Assembly: GCA_015501585.1 (NCBI GenBank)
Contig: JADNRY010000439.1
Location: 1 to 48,584 of the forward strand
Source of the DNA: Rhodocollybia butyracea
Taxonomy: Eukaryota > Basidiomycota > Agaricomycetes > Agaricales > Omphalotaceae
DNA: 48,584 bases
Reading direction: 5' to 3'
The notes beneath the pieces were generated by a model. That model saw only the letters and a list, made by a program, of their open reading frames with translations. It did not search any database and was not told the origin of the DNA. Shown here one piece after another: positions 10,498 to 20,814 of the stretch; position 1 is the first letter of the stretch, and every line of letters starts with the position of its first letter. Position numbers and translations under genes: made by a program.

Positions 10498-10671
10498 GCT
10501 TTGGACCGTTTTTAAAATTGGTACTCCCGGTCTTGGGGTGGTGCCCATAAGTACCATGACACCTTCCGCCAACGAGACATGTACATAAAGAGATAACAGT
10601 TGAATTAGAACCGTTGAAAGATCATAGTCAAACGTGGCGGAAGGTACATATATTTTATTCGTGATTCATGA

Positions 10672-11502
10672 TCATGAAGATACATATGTTGGCGGAAGTG
10701 CATCCGTATGTCCATCCCCTGTCAAAGCAAGCTGAGCTTCGAGATGATGTATATATTCCGACATCCTCCCAATTGTAGCCTCCATCGTTACCACCTTAAC
10801 TTGCATAGCATCTAGGCTGATATCTTCCATGATCTGAGTCGAATTTGCGGTGAGGGGTGACTCGTTGGAAAAATTTTGCCATGATTCGGGTAGGGGGATT
10901 TCGGAAGTGGACGTAGGCTCGGCCTGAGCCTGAGCCTGATGGTTATGGTGGCCCTTTTCTCCACTGGGATTCAGGTTCAGAGCGAGGTTCAAGTTGGTAT
11001 CCGCCGCGCCTGGGGTTCTACATCGTTGTAAAGAAGAGACTCGGCCTCTCTCCACTAGTCGATGCCGATGTACACGTCGTCGGCGATACACATGGATGAA
11101 AATACCTATGCCAATGACAAGGACAAACATTGATCCTATCACAGCTCCTGCAATGGACCCTGCGGAAAAGCTCGTGTGTGCATGTTTGGGTGTAACAGTA
11201 CTAGTAGGTAGAGAAAAAATATACGTTGATTTGCGAAGTATCAGAAAGGTGGGTTTGACAAACCTAGTACTTGGAGCTGTTGTGACAAAAGAACTAGGAA
11301 AGCGACAATGAACTCTTTAGTAGTAGAACTTTTATGATAAAGGAAAATATACGAACGATGAGTGTGTCTGAGTAAGCTGTCTAGGGACCCCAGAAGTAGC
11401 CGTGGCAAGAGCTGTCGCAGTTGGACCTTCCGTTGGCACTGTGATAACAGAACTAAGGATGCCACTGGCAGAAGGTGGACCAGGTGGAAAGGGCTTAGCC
11501 AT
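10672..11502 (-). CDS. Single-pass membrane protein, PPxY tail (family copy 3, intact)
   Basis: Model: exons 11502-11357, 11293-11264 and 11200-10672, 234 aa, no stop or frameshift. It is the cleanest member. Exon 1 begins MAKPFPPG and is rich in Ser/Thr/Pro. A 30-nt microexon encodes SFVTTAPST. The 63-nt intron 1 has a GTTCGT donor and TTTCCTAG acceptor. The 63-nt intron 2 has a GTTTGTCAAACCC donor and CTACTAG acceptor. The helix is at residues about 75-97 (SIAGAVIGSMFVLVIGIGIF), followed by YRRRRVHRHR and VSSLQ. The C-terminal helix reads RMSEYIHHLEAQLALTGD and the protein ends LPPTYVSS, a PPxY motif. There is no signal peptide, so the helix would have to serve as signal anchor with the S/T-rich part outside. 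Partner and role are unknown. Upstream lies its TATA box at 11569-11576. Confidence 0.78.
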
Positions 11503-11568
11503 GGGTGTGGGCTAAAATTTTCAAGAAATGACGAGCCAAACAAGAGAAAGGGATCATACTGGGGTGTC

Positions 11569-11576
11569 CTTTTATA
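11569..11576 (-). promoter_or_regulatory. TATA box of copy 3
   Basis: TATAAAAG on the minus strand, about 70 nt upstream of ATG 11502. It is the best consensus TATA of the family. Confidence 0.6.
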
Positions 11577-12204
11577 GACTTACCTTGGGACCATCATCTC
11601 ACCTGTCTGTGTGACAGCGATTGATTGGTGAACTATGTAGTTGGGTAACGAGCTGTTAGGAACAACTTTGAACAAGTCAGGGAACGTTGCATAAGAATGA
11701 TAGATGTTTTTATGGTTGGATCGACGTCGAGTCATGTGTGAGTGGTGAGAAACAAAGATTTTTTGTGCGTGATTTATTGCCGTACCACCGCCATCTATGA
11801 TCTAAGAGCGTAAACGAGTAGTTGGGTTGACGTCTTGGGCGAGCAAGTGGAAACATGCATTAGATTTTTCTTCTCCTATACATTGATCAATGATTGGACC
11901 ACCCTCGCAATGGAGGTGAGATGATTTCTAATGAACTTTGACTTGCGAAGATAGTGTCCCGTTGTTTTGACTTTGTTGGACAGTGGTGGTCGCTGCGAGC
12001 AAAACTCGGATCACGTACTCTGATCGTTGGTAGATTAGGACCACTGACGTATACGAAGGTCCACTCCGAGTCTATTTATCCTTCTAACAAGTTACTTTTA
12101 ATAAACACGAAGACTCCTGTAAAATTGATAATGAAAATTGGAGCCCCTGCAAGATCATGATAATTAAACGGGATGGAAAGTTATGAATATATTTGACTCT
12201 TGAT
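11577..12204. other. Family spacer between copies 3 and 4
   Basis: No gene seen. It contains the conserved spacer blocks (ccttgggaccatcat, gggtaacgagctgtt, cacgtactctgatcg) that recur upstream of other membrane-protein copies. Confidence 0.45.
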
Positions 12205-13655
12205 TCACGAGGATCCATATGTTGGTGGAGGTGTATCTAAGTGTACGTCCCCTGTGATATCAAGCTGGGATTCAAGATGGCGTATATGCTCTGCCATCCT
12301 GCTGATTGTAGCTCCCATTCTTACTACCTGAGTTTGCATATCATCCTGGTTAACCCTATCTTCCTGGATCTGAGTCGAGGTTGGAATCAGGTGAGGTTCA
12401 CTAGAAAAACTAGGAGGAAGTTCTGGCTGCCAGGGCATTTCAGAAGTGGATGTAAGCTCGGATTGAGGTTGAGCCTGCGGATTGGGTATGTGTATGATGC
12501 TAGTATGGTGGACCTTTTCTTGAGTTATGCCACTGGGATCCAGATTCAGAGCGAGGTTTAAGTCAGTGTCTGCACTGGGCAATTTATCTTGCTGCAAAGG
12601 AGAGACACGGCATGCCTCCATTTCTCGACACCGACGTTCATGTCGTCGGCGATACATACAGATGCAGATGCCTATGGTTAAGGCAAGGGCCAACACTGAT
12701 CCCACAACAGCCCCTGCAATAGGCCTGCGGAAAGAGTGCGTGTGTGCTTGCCAGTGGTATTTGGAGCGGGGGTAACAGCACTGCTAAGCTGGGGAGGGAG
12801 ATTGGTTTGCCACGTGGAAGAATCAGAAAGCCAGGTTTGACAAACCTTGTGGTTGGAGCTATTGTAATTGACTTGGAAGGACTAGTACTGTATAATTACG
12901 ACCATAAGCTCATGAGGTGTTACGCGTTATGCCCTAAGTTCAAATATCACATGTTCAGGCCGGAAAATGATGCGTTGTGAATTACTAAGTTCAGTTCATT
13001 CCGGCGTGGCCGGCCAAAAAAATTGTTATGTTTTATGATTTTTTTGGAATTCAAGTAGTTCAAGGGGGGCTGTTATGTGTTACGAATTAAAATTGGCCTA
13101 GTTCAGGGGTGCCCGTCATGCGTTATGTGAACTTATGGTCATAATTATACAGTAGTATCATAGTATGGGCCATGAACTGTTAGGACCTTTATGAGAATGA
13201 GGGACGCAAACATTGAAGTGGATGTAGATGGTGTAAGTGGATTAGTAGTAGCATGTTGCCCAAAGGGTGGGGGTGTAACAGTGCTAGTAGGTGGGGAAGG
13301 AAAGTTGGTTTGCGAAGTTGAATTGGAAAGGTAGGTTTGACAAACCTGGCAGCTGGAGAGGCTGTTGTTGCAATTGACATACTGGAAAGACTAGTAATAT
13401 GTATAATTAACTGTTGGATCTTTAATGAAAGTGGGAGATCTAGAACAAAGTTGACTGAGGTAATATAGACAGTGGCTCAATAATTGTCACAGTCCGAGCC
13501 GTGAGAGCTGGTGCATGTGAAAATTCTGTTGACTCTGCGGTGGTAGCTGTATGAGACGGAGGATGACCTTGCGCTGAGCCTAGAACTGGCGCAGCATGGA
13601 CAGACCACTGAGTACAGCCAGTATTCATTGCCCCATTGACATCAAGCTTCGCCAT
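12205..13655 (-). pseudogene. Membrane-protein copy 4, two stalk modules, one-base frameshift before the helix
   Basis: Exons: 13655-13447 (starts MAKLDVNGAMNTG, ends TVTIIEPLSILPQST), 13390-13346 (45 nt), 13283-13212 (72 nt), 12881-12846 (36 nt) and 12780-12205. All junctions are phase 2. The summed length is 938 nt, one short of a multiple of three. The missing base is in the last exon just before the helix, where paralogues read GCAGGGCCTATTGCAGG and this copy GCAGGCCTATTGCAGG (about 12720-12728). Downstream sequence still encodes GSVLALALTIGICI, YRRRHERRCREMEA, VSPLQQ, RMAEHIRHLESQLD and PPPTYGSS. The last acceptor is a tandem TAGCAG, either half of which keeps frame. The GTTTGC-donor intron (13211-12882) is about 330 nt because a small transposon sits in it. 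Without the frameshift the gene would be complete, so the disruption looks recent. Confidence 0.7.
12888..13152. mobile_element. Small TA-flanked MITE inside an intron of copy 4
   Basis: Terminal inverted repeats start CTGTATAATTAYGACCATAA at both ends (left from 12888, right ending 13152) and are flanked by TA (12886-12887 and 13153-13154). Paralogous introns read ...ACTAG-TAGTATGG... on the plus strand across the same place with no insert. The size (265 bp), TA duplication and lack of ORF fit a Tc1/mariner-type (Stowaway-like) MITE. Sub-terminal TGTTACGCGTTATG-like motifs are also inverted. Confidence 0.7.
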
Positions 13656-13755
13656 AGGGCTGGCATGTGCTAAAATTTTCAAGAATTAAAGTGTCAAACA
13701 AACGTGGTGGGGCGAAAACTGCCAGAGAGAGTGGGATCATCGGGGTGTCCTTCAA

Positions 13756-13762
13756 CTATATA
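13756..13762 (-). promoter_or_regulatory. TATA-like element of copy 4
   Basis: TATATAG on the minus strand, about 100 nt before ATG 13655, within the conserved block that reads ACTATATACTTATCTTG on the plus strand. Confidence 0.5.
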
Positions 13763-14814
13763 CTTATCTTGTGACCATCATCACTTCGATAGCAAACCTG
13801 CCTCCACAAATTTGATGTAGTTGGGTAACTAGATGTTAGAAAAGGTTGGGGGTTGAAAAAGATATTTGAAGCGCTTTGTGTGCTCGATTGCTGGCAATAC
13901 CAAGAGTTAAAGCATAAATCTTGGCTTAAATAACTAGCTGGATTGTGGGAGTGGAAAAAGTGTTAGATTTTTGTCCCTGTGTGGAGACCATCGCAGTGGA
14001 CTCGAATGGAGCTGAGATGATTCCTAATGAAATAAGCTCAAAGCAAACTGGAAATCTTGCAAACACTGCCAAAGATGGCATCACATTGTTTGCTTTATGG
14101 GATGGCAGTTGCTTTGAGCTGACAACTGGGATCATGTACATTGGTAGGTTAATCATGGGTTCGATTGGTATAACTGAAAGTTGGGCGGTGTACAGTCTTC
14201 CCCATTTGCCCCAATAAACATTGCACTCAAGTAGTAGGTGATTGATACTCATTTTGGATGCCCTGGGGTGTTGCTTATCTGGCAGTTAAGGCGACCTTGT
14301 GTTGTTTATTGGTCTTTTTGACCCCTAGTGACCTCTGCGCAATTCAGATGACTTAAATCCTATCATCTCAAGTGCAATATCAAGTAACAAATGATTTCCA
14401 TCATGAGATGATGTAGTATTATCGTCCGTGGATATGGTGCAAATGGTACCACAGCCGTGTACTTTGTTTTGACAAAGGGTACTAACTTCTAAGCCTGATT
14501 GAAGCCTGAGTAAATACACTTAGCACCATGTACATGTAAGGCTTGGGGCTTGGGAACAGCTGTGTGCTCAATGGTACTTATACCAGGACTGACATGGGTA
14601 GTGAGTGTTGGATTAGGATTTGTTGTTACAAGCTCGTAATCTAACGTAGGTATAAAGCTGTAGTCAGCGGATGCATTCTGCATCCGTTTGTCTCTCTCTT
14701 CTGACCATCACGGAGAGGACAACCGGAATACACTCGTTGCTGCTTGTTTTCCCTCAGGAGCCTATATCACAACAGTGAGCAGGTCATATGGGTATCTTAT
14801 TTTTTGTTCGCAAA
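13763..14814. other. Family spacer with a short exchanger leader remnant
   Basis: The spacer blocks of the family occupy 13790-14340. At about 14385-14480 a diverged piece of the exchanger 5' leader remains (gatgatgtagtattatcgtccgtgg, then tactttgttttgacaaa), with nothing of the exchanger coding region after it. I see no functional gene. The ORFs overlapping this stretch are not conserved in the other spacer copies. Confidence 0.45.
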
Positions 14815-16175
14815 TTAAGATATGTATGTTGGCGGAGGTGTACCGGAATCTCCGTCCCCTGTTATGTCAAGCTGGGTTTCGAGATGACGTATATGTTCTG
14901 CCATTCTCCCAATTGTAACACCCATTCTTACCACCTGAGCTTGCATATCACTACTATCCTGGATCTGAGTCGAGGCTGGAATGAGGGGTGATTCACTGAA
15001 AATATTTGCAGGGGGTTCTGGTTGAATGGTTTCAGAAGTGGATGCAGGCTCAGGCCCAGGTTGAGCCTGAGGATTGGGTATGGGTATGAAGTTGATATGG
15101 TGACCCTTTTCTTGCGTTAATATGCTGCCAGGATCTAGATTCGGAGCGAGTCTCAATTTGGCATCTGCACCCGAAGTCTTATGTTGCTGCAACGGAGAGA
15201 CACGGCCTGCCTCCATTTTTCGATGCCGACGTTCATGTCGTCGGCGATACATGCGGATGAAGACGAATATGCCTATGGCAAGGACAAATATTGAGCCTAT
15301 CACAATACCTGCAATGGGCCCTGCGGAAAGGCCCGTGTGTGCATGTTTGGTGGTATCTAGAGTGGGGGTAACAGTATGACTAGGGAGGGGAGGGACATTG
15401 GTTTGCGATTTTGAAGCTGTCGCCATGAGGAAAGAACTAGTAGTATTGAGTCTATGGATAATAAAATGTTAGAGCCTTGATAATGAGCATGTTGGGGAAT
15501 GGAAAATCTACGAACAATGAAGGTGGTGTGAGTGGGACAGTAGTAGTGGCTGTTGCACTGGCTCCGGGTGGAGCGGGGGTAAAAGTACTAGTAATACTAG
15601 GTAAGGAATTTCAAGGAAAAAGTTGGCTTGTGAAGAATCAGAAAGGTGAATATGACAAACCTGGTAGTTGGAGCTGTTGTGACTGAAGAACTAGTAGTAT
15701 GGCCAATGAACTATTAGTAATAGAACCTTACGAGAATGAGAGATTTACAAACAATGAAGGTGATAAAGACAGTGTAATAGCTGTGGTAGCTGTGGTAGCT
15801 GTGGCAAGTGGGGCGGGGGTAACAGGACTACTAGTAGTACGAGTCTGAGCTAGTGACCTTCAAGAAAAATTAGTTTGTAAAGAATCTGAAGGCGGGGAGG
15901 GCTATGACAAACGTGGTAGAAGTTGGAGATGTTGTGGCTGAAGGACTAGTAGTATGGCCAATGAGCTGTTAGAACTTTTATGAGAATGGGAGATCTACGA
16001 ACATTGAAGGTTCGGACTCTGCAGACAGCAGTGAACTAATTGGCGGTGTAAATACTGTACCAGATGGATTTGGTCGTGCTGGGTCATGAAAGGCTTAGCA
16101 AGCAAGGAAACACGCGGGGTTGAACTACGCACAGCCTTTCAGCGACCTGAGGAGTATGACATCAACCTTTGCCAT
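14815..16175 (-). pseudogene. Membrane-protein copy 5, three stalk modules, exonised intron, stops in exon 1
   Basis: Exons: 16175-16003, 15945-15913 (33 nt), 15830-15753 (78), 15690-15661 (30), 15596-15516 (81) and 15436-14815, all phase 2 and in frame with one another. This is the highest number of stalk modules in an otherwise well-preserved copy. The last intron is gone: a deletion removed the microexon end and the GTTTGT donor, and the remaining intron sequence (KSQTNVPPLPS) is read in frame into the helix exon. The helix is IAGIVIGSIFVLAIGIFVFI, followed by YRRRHERRHRKMEA, VSPLQQ, RMAEHIRHLETQLD and PPPTYIS. Exon 1 starts MAKVDVILLR but has TAG at codon 17 and TAA at codon 27. A 39-nt segment 16132-16094 (GTGCGT...CTAAG) could be an additional tiny intron that removes both in frame. 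If it is spliced the gene is intact, otherwise it is dead. Confidence 0.6.
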
Positions 16176-16289
16176 TGGGTGTGTGCTAAAATTTCAGGAA
16201 TTAAAGCATCCAAGAAAGCGTCAAGCGAGTGTGGTGGGGCGAAACTTGAAGAAAACGGGATCACGGGTTGGAATATTCTTCAACTTCAA

Positions 16290-16296
16290 CTATATA
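16290..16296 (-). promoter_or_regulatory. TATA-like element of copy 5
   Basis: TATATAG on the minus strand, about 115 nt upstream of ATG 16175, in the conserved context. Confidence 0.45.
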
Positions 16297-17499
16297 CTTA
16301 TCTTCAAGGGACCATCATCGCCTCAACATCACCTAACGGTGCCTTCACGGAGATTGATCAATGAACTATGTATGTAGGTGGGTAATGAGATGTTAGGAAG
16401 GTTGCATGGTGAGTGTGAGTCGTATAGGAAGAAACAACCACTTTGGTTACTCGATTCCAAGACATCGCAGATTGTAGTTCAACCGCCATTCAAGAGAAAG
16501 CACAGATAACTGGAAGCATGGATTAAGTAGATTCTTCTTGTATGCATTGATCAGACCATGGAGTCGAGATGGTTCCTAAGAAAGCAGACTGGGAATTTTA
16601 CGAAGATGGTGTCAGTTGCTTTGAGCCCGGGCCGAAAGCTCAGACCATGTACTTGCCATCAAGTGCAATGTACTTTGGTAGATTGGTATGATCATAAGTT
16701 TGAGATCATTGGTATATCTGAAACTTAAAGTTGGGCAGATAGATAGATGGATGGATAGAGATAGAGGGCCCAGACTGTGGTCCCAAAGCTGGGACAGAGA
16801 TGGTAGCAGGTGTCGAAACTACTTAATGTAAAGGCCAACTTAGTACCTCGTTACACAGTAAAATAGATCGTGCATTACCCAACAAGAAGACTCTAGAGGA
16901 ATAGGGCGATTGGGCGAAACCACGTCCCCATGCAGGCGTAATTGCACTGTCACCATTTCGGCTCTTGCTGTACCATGGCCCGGGACAGCTTCTCACTGAA
17001 CCCTCATCTACAGGAGTTGCCAGTGACGAGACCAGCGCACCACCACCTCAAGGTGTTACGCGGAAGAAAAACATCATCCGAGTCATTTACCTCTTCTTCG
17101 CTGGATCCGTAAGAAACGAGTCGGTCGACGGTTAAGCTTTAAGGATGAAGTTTATTGAAGACCAAATTAGAACTGTCTCGTGAACTTTAAAATTTGCAGG
17201 GGCAGGAACCGTGGTCTGCGAAAACATAGCTTGTTTGAGTACTTAGTGTACGATTATCTCAGTTTGCTCCCAATACAGATTGTAGGTGCCTGGCACGGTG
17301 TTCATCTGGATGGCCAGCTTGATGGCCAGTTAGTAATGAAGATGACCATGTCTTTGTCTATCGTTTATGGGCCGCGGCTGTCTTTCAGACCCCTAATGAC
17401 CTCTGCGCAACCCCGGGGACTTCTGAAATTACAAAATTCTATCCAACTCTAGTTTGGTAACCAATCCCTCTGGGCTGTCGAATTCAAGAAACCCTAGTT
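16297..17499. other. Family spacer, then single-copy sequence with no secure gene
   Basis: The stretch 16310-16740 is family spacer, followed by a short GATA/GATG microsatellite at about 16737-16767. The stretch 16900-17115 contains open frames ending at a possible GTAAGA donor (about 17109) but no recognised domain, and the DNA is not repeated in the window. I do not call a gene. Confidence 0.4.
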
Positions 17500-18620
17500 T
17501 TCAGTGTGATGACATATACTAGCGCCCGTAAATATTGTGCCGAGCCGGCACACTTGGTCTTGACAAATCACGTCGACAATATTTTTGTTCGCTCTGGCCG
17601 ACTATGTAGCCCTACGACAACCGTTGAAACAGTTCAAACAGTGACGACGGTGGACAATCATTCTTGCCTACACTTTCGAGACACCTGCACCAAAACCTAG
17701 TCAGCCTTTACTTCCTCGGTCTCGCCTTCGAGCACTGCATCCGCAGCTACTCATCCAGCGCCAACTCTCATGTGCTCTGTCTCCGGACACTCCATTCGGC
17801 GGTAGGCATTTGCGTCGGTCGTCCTGTTGCTCCCGCCCTCCCAGCTGGTTTTACCGAATCGGCCTTTGGTTCACTTCGCACACACGCATCGCAAACTTGG
17901 CAAAACCCGCAACAGCTCGCCCATTCGAATGATCTGGCGGTAGCATTGTGATTTGGATGATATCAATAGAATTGTGAGTTGACTCTTTTTTCCCTTTCCC
18001 TTTTCCTCTCCCTCTATTTCCCTATTTCGTGTTTCTTCTCGTCACATTGACTACCACCGACTAACGTACTTCTTATTCTTACTCTTATCCTGGATCCTGG
18101 TGCCCACAGTCCCTCTACCACAAATTCATCCCACCAAGGATCCAACGGGCCTCATCCCACCGTACTTCGAATCTGCATGTAGGGAAGAGTCCGTAGATGC
18201 CTGACACGGCCGGGAGAAGACCTTCATTTCCGCTGTTCTAGCGCCCCGCCGTTTTGTATGCTCCTGCGATACCAGCGCCTACGTGAGGCGGAAGTGGAAG
18301 TGGGAGTGGAAGTAACATCTGGAGGTCCCGCTTCAGCGAAGCCGAGCAGGAGCAGGAAATGGTGTCGGAAGTGGAAGGCCCTACACCCCACTCCTGGAAT
18401 CCGTCGACCAAGTCGTCAAACCACCACGCTCCATCTCCCCGAGAAGAACTTTTTTCGGAAATCCTCGTTGAGGTGATTGATGTTAGCTTGCTCCGCCTAC
18501 TCCCGTCGAGTCCGTAATGGTCGCATTCACCGCGTCGAGACGAGTGAAGTCGCCCACACGTTCTTGTTGATCTTCCTTTGCTGGGATCTCATCGTGCTTA
18601 TACTTGTGGTTAGCAAAGAA
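17500..18620 (+). pseudogene. VNX1-type exchanger relic V2 (heavily deleted)
   Basis: It begins with the shared leader (TAGCGCCCGTAAAT..., AAACAGTGACGACGGTGGAC). The Ser-rich N-terminal fragment follows. Then LRTHASQTWQNPQQL is encoded at about 17876-17920, the HPTK/IPPYFES segment at about 18120-18175, a Gly/Ser-rich linker to 18440, EILVEVIDV at about 18460-18482, and SEVAHTFLLIFLCWD at 18543-18590 from the exon that follows the MEIGSA motif. The TEFMNAIS/GNIAL and MEIGSA segments themselves are missing. Frames change between segments, so no product is possible. The order of motifs is the same as in the longer copies V5 and V6. Confidence 0.6.
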
Positions 18621-18902
18621 AAGTCGCTCAAACCCAACTTTTTCAATGTGTCGGAGACTACAGGTATGCTCCCCTGTACCGTTTCTGCATATCTCTTCCT
18701 CAAGCCCCTCCCCCTTGTGCAATCCGAGAAGAGTAGTTTGACCCGAATAGCATTTGATGCGCATCTCAATAAAGTAGAAGAAATCGGTTTGAGATGGTAT
18801 GAGGTCCGGAGAGTGACTGGCCGGAACTATCGACATCGGCATGGTATTATCACCACAGAGAGGAAATCGGTCCACCTTCCCATCGTTCCCACTAACAGGT
18901 GA
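18621..18902 (+). other. Open frame of unknown origin joined to relic V2
   Basis: The reading frame of the last exchanger segment stays open to 18902, into sequence not found in the other exchanger copies (LTRIAFDAHLNKVEEIGLRW, then a Arg/His-rich stretch), and reaches a CTAACAGGTGAGT junction. It could be a captured exon from another gene. I do not recognise it. Confidence 0.25.
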
Positions 18903-19491
18903 GTACCCTTGAAATCTTGTTGTTTTCAATTGTGCAATTCAAGGCGTACTTAGAGTACCTAAATGATGTCACTTGAGCTACAGCGCGTTTGGTGAGAGCA
19001 GGTTTCTATCCTGGCGTGTCATGCTCATCAGTAGCAAACTCCCTTGAAGTAACATCTTTTCATGCACTGAGAGGGTCTACAGTGCTCGATGCAGGTTTAG
19101 TGATCCAAACTCAATCCTCGCTACTTCTACGAATAGATACATCGAAAATTATTGGGTAACTTTAAGTTTAGCAAGGACCCGGTTGAGCCTAGAGGAGTTG
19201 CTCGCCAAAAAGAAGTCCCAAACTCCAACGATTCTATCCATAGCAGATAGAGTCGATCATAGCCTTTTTGGAAATTGGAGTTAATAGTGAGGAGATCATG
19301 TACCGCCCAGGTTAACCGTTGGTAGGACCATCTGGTATCACCGGTATATTTAAAGGTTGGACACTATACTTCCTTCCAAAAACAAGACTCTGGTGAAATT
19401 GATAATGAAAACTGGAACCTTTACAAGATCATAGCAAGATCATAGTGGCGGCAAGTAGCCAAGTACATATATCATTTATGAAATGAATTGT
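18903..19491. other. Spacer 5' of exchanger relic end and 3' of copy 6
   Basis: No gene seen. The last 180 bp (gataatgaaaactggaacc, ttacaagatcatagc) are the conserved 3' flank found after the stop codon of most membrane-protein copies. Confidence 0.4.
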
Positions 19492-20323
19492 TCACGAAGA
19501 TATGTACGTTGGCGGAGGTGTATAAGAATCCCCATCCCCTGTTATATCATCGAGCTGGGTTTCGAGATGCCGTATCTGCTCTGCCATTCTGCCGATTGTA
19601 GCCTCCATTCTTACCATCTTAACGTTGACATCTTCCTGGGCCTGAGTCGAGACTGGAGTGAGGGGTGACTCAATGGGAGGAGTTGGAGGAAGGTCTGGTT
19701 GGGGGATTTCGAAAGGGGAGAGTGTAGACTCGGCTTGCCAAGCCGGAGGGTTGGGTATGGGTATGATGCTGTCGCGGTTATAATGACCCTTTTCTTGTGT
19801 AATGTCCAGAGTCAGAATGGTGCCATTCAAATCGGTGTCTGCGTGGGCCGTTTGTTGTAAAGGAGATACACGGCGTGCCTCCATTTGTTGATGCCGATTT
19901 CCACGCCGTCGGCGAAACACACGGATGAAGACACTTATGCCTAAAAGGACAAGTATCGATCCTACGACAGCTCCTGCAATGGGCCCTGCGGAAAGCGTGT
20001 GTGTGTCTTTAATGGTGGCACTTGAGGGCTGAGCGGGGATAGTAGTACTAGGAAGGCAAGGGAGATTGGTTTGCAAGTCGGGACAACAGAAAGGTCAAAC
20101 CTGGCAGCTGGAATTACAATTGTTGTGGTACTAGAAGTAGTAGGCTCCCGAATACTAGTAATCACCGTGCCATCAGATGTGCCTACTGGAAAGTAGCCTC
20201 ATTATGCACAAGGGAGGAGATTACTAATTAGCGGACTCAGATGGATAAATAATTAGCGGATTCGGATGGATAAAACTGAGCACGCTTATTCCTCACCTCA
20301 CCGATGACATCAAGCATCGCCAT
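19492..20323 (-). CDS. Single-pass membrane protein, PPxY tail (family copy 6, short stalk)
   Basis: Best model: exons 20323-20302, 20185-20101 and 20047-19492, 220 aa, in frame throughout. Exon 1 is reduced to MAMLDVI plus one base before a GGTGAGG donor, and the 116-nt intron ends at TTTCCAG. The usual 36-45-nt microexon has grown to 85 nt (GTSDGTVITSIREPTTSS...). The last intron (53 nt, GTTTGACC donor, TTCCTAG acceptor) is the conserved pre-helix intron. The helix is at about residues 59-80 (IAGAVVGSILVLLGISVFI), followed by FRRRRGNRHQQMEA, VSPLQQ, RMAEQIRHLETQLDD and PPPTYISS. The upstream intron contains a partial duplication of a CGGAT-x-GGATAAA segment. An alternative first acceptor at about 20156 would give a shorter exon 2 but no matching donor. 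Expression would have to be shown. Confidence 0.6.
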
Positions 20324-20412
20324 GAGTATGTGCGAAAATTTGAAGAATTAAAGCGTCAAACAAGTGCGGTGGGGCGGAACAAGAGAATGAGATGGTAGGG
20401 CTCCTCAAGGCC

Positions 20413-20419
20413 CTATATA
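20413..20419 (-). promoter_or_regulatory. TATA-like element of copy 6
   Basis: TATATAG on the minus strand, 90 nt upstream of ATG 20323, followed upstream by the conserved ccttggga block. Confidence 0.5.
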
Positions 20420-20814
20420 CTTACCTTGGGATCATCCTCCTCACCATGATGCCCTATGTGCACACAGCTGATCGGCGATATGTACTGAGCTGGGTAACGA
20501 ACTGTTCGGAATCTAGGTGTTTTCATGGCGGGATAAGAGATCTATTGTGAGTCTTGGTGAGTGGTAGAAGAAGTAATAAGCACTTTGAGTAAGCCATAAT
20601 GCAGCCGCCATTTGAGACCGCGCAGGAAAGTAGTTGGGTTAGCGAGCGAGCGGAAACATGCATTACTTGGATTTTCTTGTGTGCATTGACCTTGATCGGA
20701 GCAGATGATTCTTAATAAAACAGAACTGTGATGTGAGAATTGTTGGATGGTGGTCGCTTTGAGCAGAAGTTCGGAACTCGTCCAAGAACTCGTCAAAACA
20801 TCACAACCCTCTTG
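20420..20814. other. Family spacer upstream of copy 6
   Basis: No gene seen. Spacer blocks are shared with the other copies (ctgatcggcgatatgtact, gggtaacgaactgtt, catgcattacttgg). Confidence 0.45.

Noticed and set aside
10328..10588. 86-aa plus-strand ORF
   Set aside because: It overlaps the short ORF at 10318 in another frame, starts with no supporting context and has no conserved copy.
16900..17120. Exon of an unrelated gene ending at GTAAGA
   Set aside because: Two overlapping frames are open, neither shows a known motif, and no downstream acceptor or partner exon could be joined.
18483..18929. 148-aa minus-strand ORF
   Set aside because: Antisense shadow of exchanger relic V2 and its joined open frame. 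No motif.
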